Assembly (NCBI RefSeq): GCF_004357905.1
Contig: NZ_SMTT01000002.1
Span: forward strand, 62,001 to 126,000
Source: Campylobacter lari
GTDB lineage: Bacteria; Campylobacterota; Campylobacteria; Campylobacterales; Campylobacteraceae
DNA: 64,000 bases
Reading direction: 5' to 3'
Below, one piece after another: positions 1 through 8,890 of this stretch. Each line of letters opens with the position of its first letter. Positions within the stretch are counted from its first letter, which is position 1. The position numbers and the translations under genes are program-made. The notes under the pieces are model-generated. The model made no database searches, was not told where the DNA came from, and worked only from the letters and a program-made list of their open reading frames with translations.

Positions 1-43
1 TCATAGCAGCTAGTAAAGATAGTAAAACTACTTTTGCTTTCAT
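1..43 (-). CDS. secreted protein, N-terminal fragment only
   Basis: Only the first 14 codons lie in the window; the gene runs off the left edge. The reverse strand reads MKAKVVLLSLLAAM, which looks like the start of a Sec signal peptide (Lys at positions 2 and 4, then a hydrophobic Val-Leu-Ala stretch). An AAGGAAAT ribosome binding site sits just upstream (about 51-58). The product is probably periplasmic or outer-membrane, but its function cannot be told from this fragment. Confidence 0.6.
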   Translation of the reverse strand, partial: MKAKVVLLSLLAAM

Positions 44-160
44 TTTATAAATTTCCTTAATTTTAAATTTTGAAATTGATAAGGATTATTATATTAATAA
101 TTCACTTTATATTTACTTAAATTGATATACATAATCAATTTAAAATAAAATAATACAAAA

Positions 161-202
161 TTAACATAAATCAAGATATTTTTTCTCTTATTTTTATATA
201 AT
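161..202 (+). promoter_or_regulatory. globin promoter with Crp/Fnr (NssR)-like half-conserved site
   Basis: TATAAT at 197-202 is a good -10 box for the globin gene. TTAAC-N4-ATCAA at 161-174 has the dyad geometry of Crp/Fnr-family sites. As I recall, C. jejuni NssR, the nitrosative-stress activator of cgb, prefers TTAAC-N4-GTTAA; the left half matches exactly and the right half at three of five bases. The site centre lies about 41.5 bp before the predicted start of transcription, the classic class II activator position. A second dyad, TTGAT-N7-ATCAA, lies at 122-138 but has the wrong spacing. Confidence 0.5.
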
Positions 203-233
203 CATCAAGAATACAATATACAAAGGAGATAAA

Positions 234-662
234 ATGACACAAGAGCAAATTCAAATCATCAAAGATTGTGTACCAATTTTACAAAAAAATGGTGAAGTTT
301 TGACAAAAGAATTTTATAAAATCATGTTTGAAGAATATCCTGAAGTAAAACCTATGTTTAATATGGAAAAACAAGCTTCAGGCGAGCAACCAAAAGCTTT
401 AGCAATGGCTATTTTAATGGCAGCAAAAAATGTAGAAAATTTAGAAAATATGAGAAGCTTTGTTGATAAAGTAGCTATCACTCATACAAAATTAAATGTC
501 AAAGAAGAGCATTACCCTATAGTAGGTGCTTGTCTTTTAAAGGCTATTAAAGTAGTGTTAAATGCAGATGAAACTACACTAAAAGCTTGGGAAGAAGCTT
601 ACAAAGCTATCGCACAATTTTACATAAACATTGAAAAAGAAATTTATGCAAAAGCTAAGTGA
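234..662 (+). CDS. cgb: single-domain globin (nitric oxide detoxification)
   Basis: The 142-residue product matches the length and sequence of C. jejuni Cgb, a Vgb-type single-domain haemoglobin that turns nitric oxide into nitrate using oxygen and protects against nitrosative stress in the cytoplasm. The proximal histidine is probably in the AITHTKLNV segment (about residue 84), and the globin pattern EFYKIMFEEYPEVKPMF is plain. AAAGGAG lies 5 bases before the ATG. The gene stands alone, closed by a strong hairpin, and its promoter carries an NssR-like site, so induction by NO is likely. No reductase domain is fused, so an external electron donor is needed. Confidence 0.93.
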   Translation: MTQEQIQIIKDCVPILQKNGEVLTKEFYKIMFEEYPEVKPMFNMEKQASGEQPKALAMAILMAAKNVENLENMRSFVDKVAITHTKLNVKEEHYPIVGACLLKAIKVVLNADETTLKAWEEAYKAIAQFYINIEKEIYAKAK

Positions 663-663
663 C

Positions 664-691
664 AATAGGCTTTGATTTTTCAAAGCCTATT
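664..691. terminator. bidirectional hairpin terminator
   Basis: A perfect 12-bp stem (AATAGGCTTTGA at 664-675 and its complement at 680-691) with a TTTT loop sits between the convergent globin and GlcG-like genes. It overlaps the stop codon of the latter, so it probably serves both. Confidence 0.85.
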
Positions 692-1160
692 TTAAAAACG
701 CTATCCCCGCTTTTGCTATTTTTACATCCTCATCTAAGTGTGCTCCACCCACACCTATACCACCAACAACAACTCCATCTATAAAAATCGGTACCCCACC
801 AGGCATAATAGAAAACTTATCATCTAAATAACGAATATCTTCAGGTATTTTACCCTCTTTTACACCTTTAAAAATAACTGCTGTTTCTCTTTTTTGCGAA
901 GTGGCTGTGTAGGCTTTTTTATAACTAGCATTAATCGTATGCACACCTGCTTTATCATCTCTTAAAACTGCTAAAATTTGACCAGATTTATCTACTATGG
1001 TAATACTTACATGAAAGCCATTTTTTCTTGCTTCTTTCTTTGCAAGATCCAAAATCCCTTCAACCATTTGCGAAGTTAGAACAGGCTCTTTTACAAGCTC
1101 AAAAGATTTTGCCATCAAACTTACTCCTAAAAATAAACATAAAATAAATAATTTTTTCAT
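687..1160 (-). CDS. secreted GlcG/HbpS-family (DUF336) protein
   Basis: The 157-residue product begins with a clear signal peptide ([19 protein letters not shown]), followed by a GlcG/HbpS-fold domain; the pattern [21 protein letters not shown] near residues 118-138 is typical. Family members bind haem or small molecules, and HbpS of Streptomyces is an extracellular haem-responsive protein. Ligand binding here is inferred from family only. AAAGGATAAAA precedes the ATG, and the gene starts 9 bases after the ABC exporter gene, so the two are probably one transcript. The exported location suggests a periplasmic partner or cargo of that pathway. Confidence 0.75.
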   Translation of the reverse strand: MKKLFILCLFLGVSLMAKSFELVKEPVLTSQMVEGILDLAKKEARKNGFHVSITIVDKSGQILAVLRDDKAGVHTINASYKKAYTATSQKRETAVIFKGVKEGKIPEDIRYLDDKFSIMPGGVPIFIDGVVVGGIGVGGAHLDEDVKIAKAGIAFLK

Positions 1161-1169
1161 TTTTATCCT

Positions 1170-2798
1170 TTAAAATTTTTCTACTGCATTTTTTGCTAGT
1201 TCTTTAATATCGCCTTTTAATTCACAAATTTGACCATTTTGTGCGAGTAAAATTCTATCAGCCATGTCAAAATATACTTCATCATGTGTTATAGCAAATA
1301 TTGTAATGCCTTTTTGCTTTAAAAGTGGCAAAAGCTTAGTATAAAAAAACTTTCTAAACATAGGATCTTGATCAGCTGCCCACTCATCTAAGATTAAAAT
1401 ATCTCTTTTTTCAAGTAAAGCATTAAGCATAGCAAGGCGCTTTTTTTGTCCAGCCGAGAGCTTTATAGTGCTAAAAGTATTTTCCACAAGCTCTACTTTT
1501 TCATTTAGTTCTAAAATTTCAAGCCAGTATACCAAGTCTTCTTTGCTAAATTTCTCATCTTCTAAAACATGCTCAAATAAATGAAAATCACTAAAAATCG
1601 CACTAATTAAACTTCTATATTCATAAATATTTTCTGAAGTTATTTTTTCATCATCTAAAAAAATATCCCCTTTAAAGTCTATAAAAAGTCCTGCTAAAAT
1701 CATAGAAAAAGTAGATTTACCACTACCATTTTTCCCTATTAAAAATACGCATTCGCCCTTTTTAAGCTCAAAATTTACAGGTTTTAGTGCAAAATTTTCA
1801 TTATAAGAAAAAGATACATCTTTAAAACAAAGTTTTTGCCAAGTTTTTTTATTTTGACTAATTTTAAACTCATGAGAATAATTTTCTAAATTTAAATTTG
1901 AAATTTTATCTAAAGCGATTTTTGCCATCATAAGCGTAGGAAAACTTCCTATCATAGCTCCAAGTGGCGATCTTAAAAAAAGCACACTTAAAGCAATAGT
2001 AGTAGCACTTTGCAAACTAGCAAGTTCATAGCTTAAAGCTATATAAAACTCCACTCCTACTAAAGCTAGCATGGCGCTATTGCTCCAATTATTAGATAAG
2101 ATATGTAAAATATTTCCTATAGTGGAGCTTTTTTTCTTTTTTAGAGCATTTTTTTCAAACTCGTTTTCATAATAATACTTTGCCCTTAAAGGATTTAAGG
2201 TTAATTCTTTATGCCCTTGTAAAATATTTTGATAGTTTTTTTGCAAAGCATCATCATTTTCCCTAGCATTTTTAAAATAAAAATACACCTTGCTCATTAA
2301 AAAATTATCCACCAAAAAAACGCACACTATCCACACAAAACACAAAAAGAAAATTTCTAAAGAAAGATAAGCTATATAAGCACTTACACAAATAATCAAA
2401 ACACTTGATTGTATGAATTCAGGAAGTCTTAAAAGTCCAAAAGAAATACTACGCACATCATTATTCAAAGAAGCCAAAATCTTTGCTTTAGTAGTATTTA
2501 AAATACTCAAAACACTTGTATCTAAAATTTGCTTTACAACCCTTCTTTGCATTTTAAAAATAAAACTTTGTCCAAACGAGCTTAAAGCAATTTCTACAAA
2601 AGAAGAACTCGCAAAAAATACAAGCAACAAAAGCACAAAATACACGATAATATTTGAGTTTTCAAGATTAGCTTTTAATAAAAATTCATTGATAAAAACT
2701 AAAGTCAATACACCTAATATACTCGTAAAAATACTAAAAAGCAAAAAAAGAATGATTTTTAATTTGCTTTCTTTAAATAAAAAAACTAAAAATTTCAT
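1170..2798 (-). CDS. cyclic-peptide-export type ABC transporter (SyrD/PvdE/YojI-like), fused permease and ATPase
   Basis: The 542-residue product joins a six-helix membrane domain (about 1-300) to a nucleotide-binding domain. Visible are Walker A GKNGSGKST (about 355), signature LSAGQKKRLA (about 445), Walker B plus the family hallmark ILILDEWAADQDP, and the H-loop AITHD. The DEWAADQDP-x-FRxFFY pattern marks the SyrD/PvdE/YojI family, which exports cyclic peptides, siderophore precursors or microcins. No peptide-synthetase or microcin gene is near, so the substrate is unknown; the co-transcribed secreted GlcG-like gene hints at haem, iron or peptide traffic. Drug efflux is the alternative. 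Confidence 0.8.
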   Translation of the reverse strand: MKFLVFLFKESKLKIILFLLFSIFTSILGVLTLVFINEFLLKANLENSNIIVYFVLLLLVFFASSSFVEIALSSFGQSFIFKMQRRVVKQILDTSVLSILNTTKAKILASLNNDVRSISFGLLRLPEFIQSSVLIICVSAYIAYLSLEIFFLCFVWIVCVFLVDNFLMSKVYFYFKNARENDDALQKNYQNILQGHKELTLNPLRAKYYYENEFEKNALKKKKSSTIGNILHILSNNWSNSAMLALVGVEFYIALSYELASLQSATTIALSVLFLRSPLGAMIGSFPTLMMAKIALDKISNLNLENYSHEFKISQNKKTWQKLCFKDVSFSYNENFALKPVNFELKKGECVFLIGKNGSGKSTFSMILAGLFIDFKGDIFLDDEKITSENIYEYRSLISAIFSDFHLFEHVLEDEKFSKEDLVYWLEILELNEKVELVENTFSTIKLSAGQKKRLAMLNALLEKRDILILDEWAADQDPMFRKFFYTKLLPLLKQKGITIFAITHDEVYFDMADRILLAQNGQICELKGDIKELAKNAVEKF

Positions 2799-2908
2799 TT
2801 AATCTAAACCTTAACTCTAAAAGCAAATTATATAACAAAAATATGCATAATAAATTATTTATATTGTTTATGTTTATTTATTTTTATTTAACTATAAATA
2901 AATTTTGT

Positions 2909-2914
2909 TATAAT
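2909..2914 (+). promoter_or_regulatory. -10 box for the TpsA gene
   Basis: TATAAT preceded by TTGT lies 48 bases before the tpsA ATG within a very AT-rich divergent spacer (2799-2962). AAGGA at about 2953-2957 is the ribosome binding site. No repressor-like dyad stands out. Confidence 0.5.
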
Positions 2915-2962
2915 ATATTTAAAAATTACATATTGATATTAATAATTATTTAAGGATAGCTG

Positions 2963-5900
2963 ATGTCTAGTTTTTCTAACCATATTCTTTTATCTGGTAT
3001 TGTTATTTCTATCTTATTTGATCAAAGTCTAGCGCTACCTAGTGGTGGTAAATTTACACATGGAACTAGTGGTTCTATTAGCATAAATGATAATCATATG
3101 AATATCCACGGAAATGGGCAAAATTCTGTAATACAATGGGGGGGGGGATTTAGCATAGGCAAAAATGAAAGTGTAAATTTTAATGGAAGCAATAAAAACT
3201 ACCTAAACATTGCTCATGGGACAAGCAAATCTACCATAGAAGGTTTATTAAATGCAAGTGGCAATAATGTCTTTTTAATCAATCCTAATGGAGTAATCAT
3301 AACTAAAACAGGAACTATCAATGCTAATCGCTTTGTGGCTTCAACCTCATCAATAAGTTCTGATGAAATACAAAAATTTGCAAATGGAAAAACAAACACC
3401 ATACAATCACCCATTATAAAATTAGATAAAAACAATGGCAATGTAGTTAATATGGGAAATATTAACGCTGAAGAAGTTGTCTTTATAGGAAATAAAATTT
3501 TATTAAATTCAAATATTAAAAATTCAAATGATTTATTAACCAAAATCAACTCAAAAAACATCAAACTTATAGGAAACGAAATAGACATTGATACATCAAA
3601 TATAAACGCAAATTCTTTATCAAAATTAGAAGTAAGTGCTAAAGAAAGAGGTTCTATATATTTAAATGCTAGTGGATATTACTACGATCCTAATTCTTTT
3701 GCAGTTTTTGATAAACTTAAACAAGCTGATTTTCAAAATATAAAACATAATAATAACTCCTTTAACATATATGATTTTGTAGGAATATCTTCAGATGTTG
3801 ATTGGTGGCATTTTGCCAAAGGTTGGAATGAAAATAAAAAAGATTTTAGAAATACAGCTGTTGAATACAGACTAACAAATGATATAGATTTTAAAGGAAA
3901 AAACTATGCAAATTACTGTATAGAAGGATATGGTTGCACCAATATGATAGTAGGATATAAAGATCCTATTTACAATGATAATTGGGAAATTATAGAAGAT
4001 AATAGCTTTTATAATAAAATTTTTGACGGACAAAATTTTGCTTTAAAAAATATATTCATAGATACAAATGTATTATCAGATTCTTTAAGATATGTTGGTA
4101 TATTTGGAAATGCTAATGGTTCTGAATTTAAAAATATAATAATTGATTATAACGATAATTCTATTCTATCAAACTCAATGTATACTGGAGGTTTTGTAGG
4201 ATATGCAAGTGGTGGCAGTAAATTTGAAAATATAGAGTTAAAAAATATCTCTAAAATCTCTACACAAAATAAAAACAATCTCTACGCAGGAGGTTTTATA
4301 GGATATGTTAATGGTGCTAACTTTAACAAGATTGATATAAAATCAATAGGAGAAATCAGCGGTATTAGCCTTGAAAATAGATCACATATTGGAGGTTTTG
4401 TAGGTGGAATTAACAATGGAAAATTTGAAAATATAAACATATCACAAATAAATAAAATTATTAATGATAAAACAACAAAAGCAACATATACGGGTGGTTT
4501 TGCCGGAGAAGTATGGGGAGGAAAATTTAGCAATATCGATATAAGACAAATTGATGAAATTAATGGAGGTTTTGTTACAGGTGGTTTTTCAGGTAATATA
4601 GGCTATGCTGATCTTGAAAATATAAATTTAGATATAAACAACATAACCTCCACTTTTACTACTTTACGCCATACTTATGCTGGCGGGTTTGTAGGAAGTA
4701 TTGATTCTGGTGATACTTATTTTAAAAACATCAATGTGCGTGTTAAAAATGTAAAAAGCATTAGTCAAGATAACAAAGATGGCTCATTGGAAGAAGATTT
4801 TTTTGATACAGGAAATGCTTATGCTGGCGGGTTTGTAGGTTTTGCTAATGGAGGTGTTTTTGATAATATTAGCATAGAAGCTGAAAAAATAGAAAGCATT
4901 AATAATAACTCCATGGAAGGCACTCGTGCTGCAAGCGGTGGCTTTGCAGGAAAAATAGAAGGATATAGAAGTGATAATTTATCTCTTTCAAATATCACAA
5001 TAAAAAATATTGACACTATTTCAGGCAAGATTGAAAAAGACAAAAGCGGAATGGTGAATGTTGGAGGTTTTGCAGGATGGATTCAAAAAGAAGGTAAGGG
5101 AAGTTTTTCTAACATAAGCATATATGATATAAAAAATATACAAGCTTATGGACAAAAAGACTTTGCCAATGCTGCTGGGTTTATCGGATATATTGAAGGG
5201 CGTTCAATGTTTCAAAAATTTAATTTAGATTTTAAAAATATATATTTATTTTTTGAAAATGACTCCCAAATACAATCTTTTGCAAGTGATGGTAAAAATT
5301 TAAGTGGAAAATTTATTAGTGCCTATAACGATAAAAATGTAAATTTAGCTTTTAAGAATATACATATTTATCATCATGAAAATGATTTTAATGATGTTTT
5401 TAGCGACTTAAAATTATGGAAAGATATGAAAATTAATATTCATACTTATAATGATGATAATAAAAATTTAAAATTTGAAGATTTTTTAAGTAAAGATAAT
5501 ACAATAGCAAGACCTATTATAGAACTACCAAAAAAACCAGATTTTTCAAATAAAATAGAAATTAATTACCCAAATATAGACAATATCATACAAGAAGAAG
5601 CCATCCTTGGTAAAGATGATTTATATGAAGATGTCATCAAAAATGAAATTCTAGCAGATCTTATCAATCAGCATTATAAAATATATATTGATGTTTTATT
5701 GGATATGTTAGCAGAAAAAGATTATAATCTAATGACAGAAGATGAAAAAGTAGATTTTGTGGCAAAATACTTCATCAAAGATACAGCAAATAATAAATCA
5801 CAAGCCTTGAAGATAGTTCAAAGTTTAGATTTTATAATGGCTTATCAAAACAACGGATTAAATAATGCAAATAATGATAAATTTGAAGAAGGTGTAAAAG

Positions 5901-6631
5901 ATTTTTATCAAAACAATATAAAATCAAATATAGACAAAACAATTGAGAAAAAAATAAGTATATTAGAAATTCTAAAAGGAGAATTAAAAGATATAGTTTT
6001 AAATTCACAACAACTTCTAAAAGAATTGGAAAATATAAAATTACAACTTCAAATAGCAGAAAAATCTTATAATGACTATATAAAAAACAATTCTTCACTA
6101 GATCCTAATAAGCTAGCTCAATTACTTAAAAATATCAATATGCTAGAAAAACAACAAGAAACAATAGCTTCCAAATTAGGATTAGCAGAAATTAAAAATA
6201 AAATAGAATATCAACACAATAAAGGTAGTTTTTTAATAATGGGAGATTATCAATATGACTTATATAAACCTATTTTAGAAAGCATTGATCTAACACCTAG
6301 CATTCCTGTTGAACCTGATTTACCTTGGACCGATCTAACACCTAGTATTCCTGTTGAACCTGATTTACCTTGGACTGATCTAACACCTAGTATTCCTAGC
6401 ATTCCTACACTAGAAAACAATCAAGCAAAATCAAGTTTAAACAATAATCAAAACTATCCTGCAATGATTAATGACAATATTGCTAATTTATTTTTATTTA
6501 ATTCTTTAGGAGATGATTTAGTTAAAGATGAAATAATAATCAAAGAAATTGGGGAACTTGATATAGAAGCTCGCAAAAAAACTTGTATTGTAAGCGATGG
6601 GTTTAAAGCTATGAACCCATGTGCTAATTAA
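2963..6631 (+). CDS. two-partner secretion exoprotein (TpsA), filamentous-haemagglutinin/HMW-like adhesin with GLUG repeats
   Basis: The 1222-residue product has a short signal region (likely cut after SLA, about residue 25), then a TPS secretion domain (about 26-250) with the NPNGV motif at residues 107-111. From about 380 to 790 come repeated GGFVGYANGG-type GLUG motifs, expected to form a beta-helix. A helical, coiled-coil-prone segment covers about 980-1075, then 2.5 copies of a 15-residue proline-rich repeat. Cys1208 and Cys1220 lie at the extreme C-terminus, as in Haemophilus HMW adhesins, where a disulphide loop anchors the protein to its pore. The partner TpsB gene starts 10 bases downstream. 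A 10-G tract at codons 59-62 can switch the gene on or off; this copy is in frame. Likely role: surface adhesin; the receptor is unknown. Confidence 0.9.
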   Translation: MSSFSNHILLSGIVISILFDQSLALPSGGKFTHGTSGSISINDNHMNIHGNGQNSVIQWGGGFSIGKNESVNFNGSNKNYLNIAHGTSKSTIEGLLNASGNNVFLINPNGVIITKTGTINANRFVASTSSISSDEIQKFANGKTNTIQSPIIKLDKNNGNVVNMGNINAEEVVFIGNKILLNSNIKNSNDLLTKINSKNIKLIGNEIDIDTSNINANSLSKLEVSAKERGSIYLNASGYYYDPNSFAVFDKLKQADFQNIKHNNNSFNIYDFVGISSDVDWWHFAKGWNENKKDFRNTAVEYRLTNDIDFKGKNYANYCIEGYGCTNMIVGYKDPIYNDNWEIIEDNSFYNKIFDGQNFALKNIFIDTNVLSDSLRYVGIFGNANGSEFKNIIIDYNDNSILSNSMYTGGFVGYASGGSKFENIELKNISKISTQNKNNLYAGGFIGYVNGANFNKIDIKSIGEISGISLENRSHIGGFVGGINNGKFENINISQINKIINDKTTKATYTGGFAGEVWGGKFSNIDIRQIDEINGGFVTGGFSGNIGYADLENINLDINNITSTFTTLRHTYAGGFVGSIDSGDTYFKNINVRVKNVKSISQDNKDGSLEEDFFDTGNAYAGGFVGFANGGVFDNISIEAEKIESINNNSMEGTRAASGGFAGKIEGYRSDNLSLSNITIKNIDTISGKIEKDKSGMVNVGGFAGWIQKEGKGSFSNISIYDIKNIQAYGQKDFANAAGFIGYIEGRSMFQKFNLDFKNIYLFFENDSQIQSFASDGKNLSGKFISAYNDKNVNLAFKNIHIYHHENDFNDVFSDLKLWKDMKINIHTYNDDNKNLKFEDFLSKDNTIARPIIELPKKPDFSNKIEINYPNIDNIIQEEAILGKDDLYEDVIKNEILADLINQHYKIYIDVLLDMLAEKDYNLMTEDEKVDFVAKYFIKDTANNKSQALKIVQSLDFIMAYQNNGLNNANNDKFEEGVKDFYQNNIKSNIDKTIEKKISILEILKGELKDIVLNSQQLLKELENIKLQLQIAEKSYNDYIKNNSSLDPNKLAQLLKNINMLEKQQETIASKLGLAEIKNKIEYQHNKGSFLIMGDYQYDLYKPILESIDLTPSIPVEPDLPWTDLTPSIPVEPDLPWTDLTPSIPSIPTLENNQAKSSLNNNQNYPAMINDNIANLFLFNSLGDDLVKDEIIIKEIGELDIEARKKTCIVSDGFKAMNPCAN
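3138..3147 (+). repeat. poly-G(10) contingency tract inside tpsA
   Basis: Ten consecutive G residues encode Trp59 (part) and Gly60-Gly62. Campylobacter lacks much of mismatch repair, and G tracts of about 8 or more commonly slip and cause phase variation. A gain or loss of one base would truncate TpsA soon after residue 62, inside the secretion domain. This is the only such long G or C tract seen in the window. Confidence 0.9.
6287..6397 (+). repeat. 45-bp tandem repeat, 2.5 copies, in tpsA
   Basis: Unit 1 covers 6287-6331, unit 2 6332-6376, and a partial third copy begins at 6377. Each unit encodes DLTPSIPVEPDLPWT. The copies differ by only a couple of bases, indicating recent expansion, and the length is in frame so copy changes would alter only stalk length. 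Confidence 0.9.
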
Positions 6632-6641
6632 AGAAAGTTAA

Positions 6642-8321
6642 ATGCATAAGATTATTGTTTGCACCTTAATTTTAACATGTGCTTTACGAGCTACAAATGA
6701 CAATATAAAAATAATGGAATTATCTCCTGATAGAAATATACCACAAAACAAAGCTTTAAAAGAAAATTTAAAAACTGAACAAAATTATGAAAAATTTCAA
6801 GATGCTAGAGAAATCATAAATACACACCAAGAACATTATGAAAAAGAAATACTTACTCACTATAATTTTCACATCACAAACAAAGGAATTGATTTTGAAA
6901 ATTTAGGAATTGAAGAAGAGGAATTACATAATCTCATATTAAACTATGAACAGAAAAAATTTAATATCCAAGATTTGCAAGATGTATCAAATATTGTTGC
7001 TTATTATTTCCAAGTTAATGGCTATCCTGCTGCAACAGTGTTTATTCCAAAACAAAATTTTGAAGATGGCAATATAGAACTAAACATTGCTTTAGGAGTA
7101 TTTGGAAAACACATAATAGAAAACAAAACCTCGATCAAAGATCATTTCATAAAAGATAAATTAGATAAAAAACTTAAAGGTAGAATTATCTCCACTAAAT
7201 TAATAGAAGATAGCGCATATAAAGTCAATGAAATGTATGGAGTACAAACCCTAGCAGGCTTACAAGCGGGAGAGAATGTAGGAGAAACTGATGTAGTTAT
7301 AGAAGTAGTTCCTGATACTAAGGCTAATGTATTATTATATGCTGATAATTATGGTATTGAAAGTTCTGGCAAATATAGAATAGGCATCAGTATGGGATTT
7401 AATTCTATATTTAATATGGGAGATTATTATAATTTTTACTTACAATCAAGCAATGAAAAACAAATTAACTATGGAGCAAGTTATACTTTCTTTTTAGGAA
7501 ATTTAAAAATTACTCCAAGTGTATCAAAAGGAAATTATTCCTTGGGAGAAGATTATGAAAATACCGGATTTTATGGTACTTCTAGAAATTTCGGTATAGA
7601 CTTTTCTTATCCTGTGTGGATTAATACTAATTCATCATTTTACTTTACTTCAAGTATTTATCATAAAATACTTAGTGATACAAGTGCTGGATTTTTAACT
7701 TTTAATAAGCATTCTAATGTAGGTAGCATAGGTTTAGAAGGTTTATTTAGAAATTTTCATAACACTTTTATTTATAGTACCAAAATTAACCTAGGCAAGG
7801 TCTATGACGATGGGGTTAATTTTTTAGGTACTAATTATAAAAATAATAGTAATGGCATGGGTTGGTTTAGAAAACTCAATGCTAGTTTGAATAATTATTA
7901 TAGTATTAATGAGTATATTACTCATACTTTAAATATAAACTATCAAAAGGTATTAGGAAATTTTGAATTAGATTCTTCTGAAAGTTCATCTTTAGGTGGA
8001 GCTTATGGGGTAAGAGCTTATGATAATGGAGAGGGAGATGGAGATAATACCATAGTAGCTAACTTTGGTATAAGAATAAATATACCAAATACTAATTTTT
8101 ATTTTACTCCCTTTTATGATGTAGGTTATGCTTGGTATGAAAAAGCTTCAGGGGATAGATTAGCAGATGAGCATTTTTTAGATGCAGTAGGCTTACAAAT
8201 ACTTTATAATAAAGCTAATGAGTATTATATAAAGCTTGATGCAGCAAGAGCAGTTCATCAGTATAAATATGATGATGAACATAGAATGAAATTGTATTTA
8301 AGTGGAGGGGTGTATTTTTAA
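6642..8321 (+). CDS. two-partner secretion outer-membrane transporter (TpsB, ShlB/FhaC/HecB family)
   Basis: The 559-residue product has a signal peptide (about 1-18), a POTRA-type region (about 80-160, including the segment VNGYPAATVFIPKQNF) and a C-terminal beta-barrel. The family motif appears as GVRAYDNGEGDGD near residue 458; the usual VRGY is VRAY here. FhaC-like proteins recognise the TPS domain of the partner with POTRA domains and thread it through the barrel. The gene is 10 bases behind tpsA and surely its partner. Its stop overlaps the convergent ctsG stop by 4 bases. The terminal residue is Phe, usual for outer-membrane barrels. Confidence 0.92.
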   Translation: MHKIIVCTLILTCALRATNDNIKIMELSPDRNIPQNKALKENLKTEQNYEKFQDAREIINTHQEHYEKEILTHYNFHITNKGIDFENLGIEEEELHNLILNYEQKKFNIQDLQDVSNIVAYYFQVNGYPAATVFIPKQNFEDGNIELNIALGVFGKHIIENKTSIKDHFIKDKLDKKLKGRIISTKLIEDSAYKVNEMYGVQTLAGLQAGENVGETDVVIEVVPDTKANVLLYADNYGIESSGKYRIGISMGFNSIFNMGDYYNFYLQSSNEKQINYGASYTFFLGNLKITPSVSKGNYSLGEDYENTGFYGTSRNFGIDFSYPVWINTNSSFYFTSSIYHKILSDTSAGFLTFNKHSNVGSIGLEGLFRNFHNTFIYSTKINLGKVYDDGVNFLGTNYKNNSNGMGWFRKLNASLNNYYSINEYITHTLNINYQKVLGNFELDSSESSSLGGAYGVRAYDNGEGDGDNTIVANFGIRINIPNTNFYFTPFYDVGYAWYEKASGDRLADEHFLDAVGLQILYNKANEYYIKLDAARAVHQYKYDDEHRMKLYLSGGVYF

Positions 8322-8890
8322 CTACCACTTAGAAAATACACTCTAGTAGCTAAATCTTTAAAAGCTTTAGAGTGGATTAGACCTTGACAAGCTTTGGATT
8401 TTGAAGTACTTGCAAATTCACTTTGACTAAAAGCATTTAAAGCCTCATCTAATTGAGTTTTTATGCTTTGATTTTTAGGATCTTTCAAAGCTTGATTTTT
8501 TAAATCTGCTATATTTTGGGCTTTGCTTTTTTGAGCATTATCTACCATAAGCGCTAAAAGCAAAACGCTTTCTTTATCTACAAAAAGCACTTTAAAACAC
8601 TGCTCATCATTTCCTACACTAAAATCAAGCTCTTTGGTGGAATTTTGCAAAGTTGATAAATCTTCATTTTTTATATTTGCTACATTGCTCATTAAAGCTA
8701 TATTTGAAAGACTTTCATTTTTTAATATATAAGCACTTATATCATTAATAAAAATTTTTAAATTTCCCAAAGCTTGAACTACACTTGCCTCATCTTTACT
8801 TGTGCTAAATTTTGGCAGAGCAACCGCAGCTAAAACTCCAAGTATAATTACTACAAACACAAGCTCTATAATAGTAAAAGCTTTTTTCAT
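8318..8890 (-). CDS. ctsG: type II secretion/competence pseudopilin-like protein CtsG
   Basis: The 190-residue product starts MKKAFTIIELVFVVIILG, a class III prepilin leader (here with Ala before Phe where Gly is usual) followed by the conserved Thr, Glu5 and a hydrophobic helix. Length and position beside tsaD and pgp1 match C. jejuni ctsG, needed for natural transformation. It should be an inner-membrane pseudopilin of the Cts DNA-uptake machinery; the other cts genes are not in this window. The start overlaps the tsaD stop by 4 bases, showing translational coupling at the end of a seven-gene operon. Confidence 0.75.
   Translation of the reverse strand: MKKAFTIIELVFVVIILGVLAAVALPKFSTSKDEASVVQALGNLKIFINDISAYILKNESLSNIALMSNVANIKNEDLSTLQNSTKELDFSVGNDEQCFKVLFVDKESVLLLALMVDNAQKSKAQNIADLKNQALKDPKNQSIKTQLDEALNAFSQSEFASTSKSKACQGLIHSKAFKDLATRVYFLSGS

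Noticed and set aside
122-138. TTGAT-N7-ATCAA as an Fnr/NssR site
   Set aside because: Spacing is 7 instead of 4 and it lies far upstream; the site at 161-174 fits better.
2413-2802. 129-codon plus-strand frame
   Set aside because: It lies fully inside the ABC exporter gene on the opposite strand, is Lys/Ile/Leu-rich without motifs, and has no ribosome site.
4282-5043. Minus-strand frames of 83 and 74 codons rich in Pro and Ala
   Set aside because: They are antisense images of the GLUG repeats of tpsA (the GGFVG codons read as PPA on the reverse).
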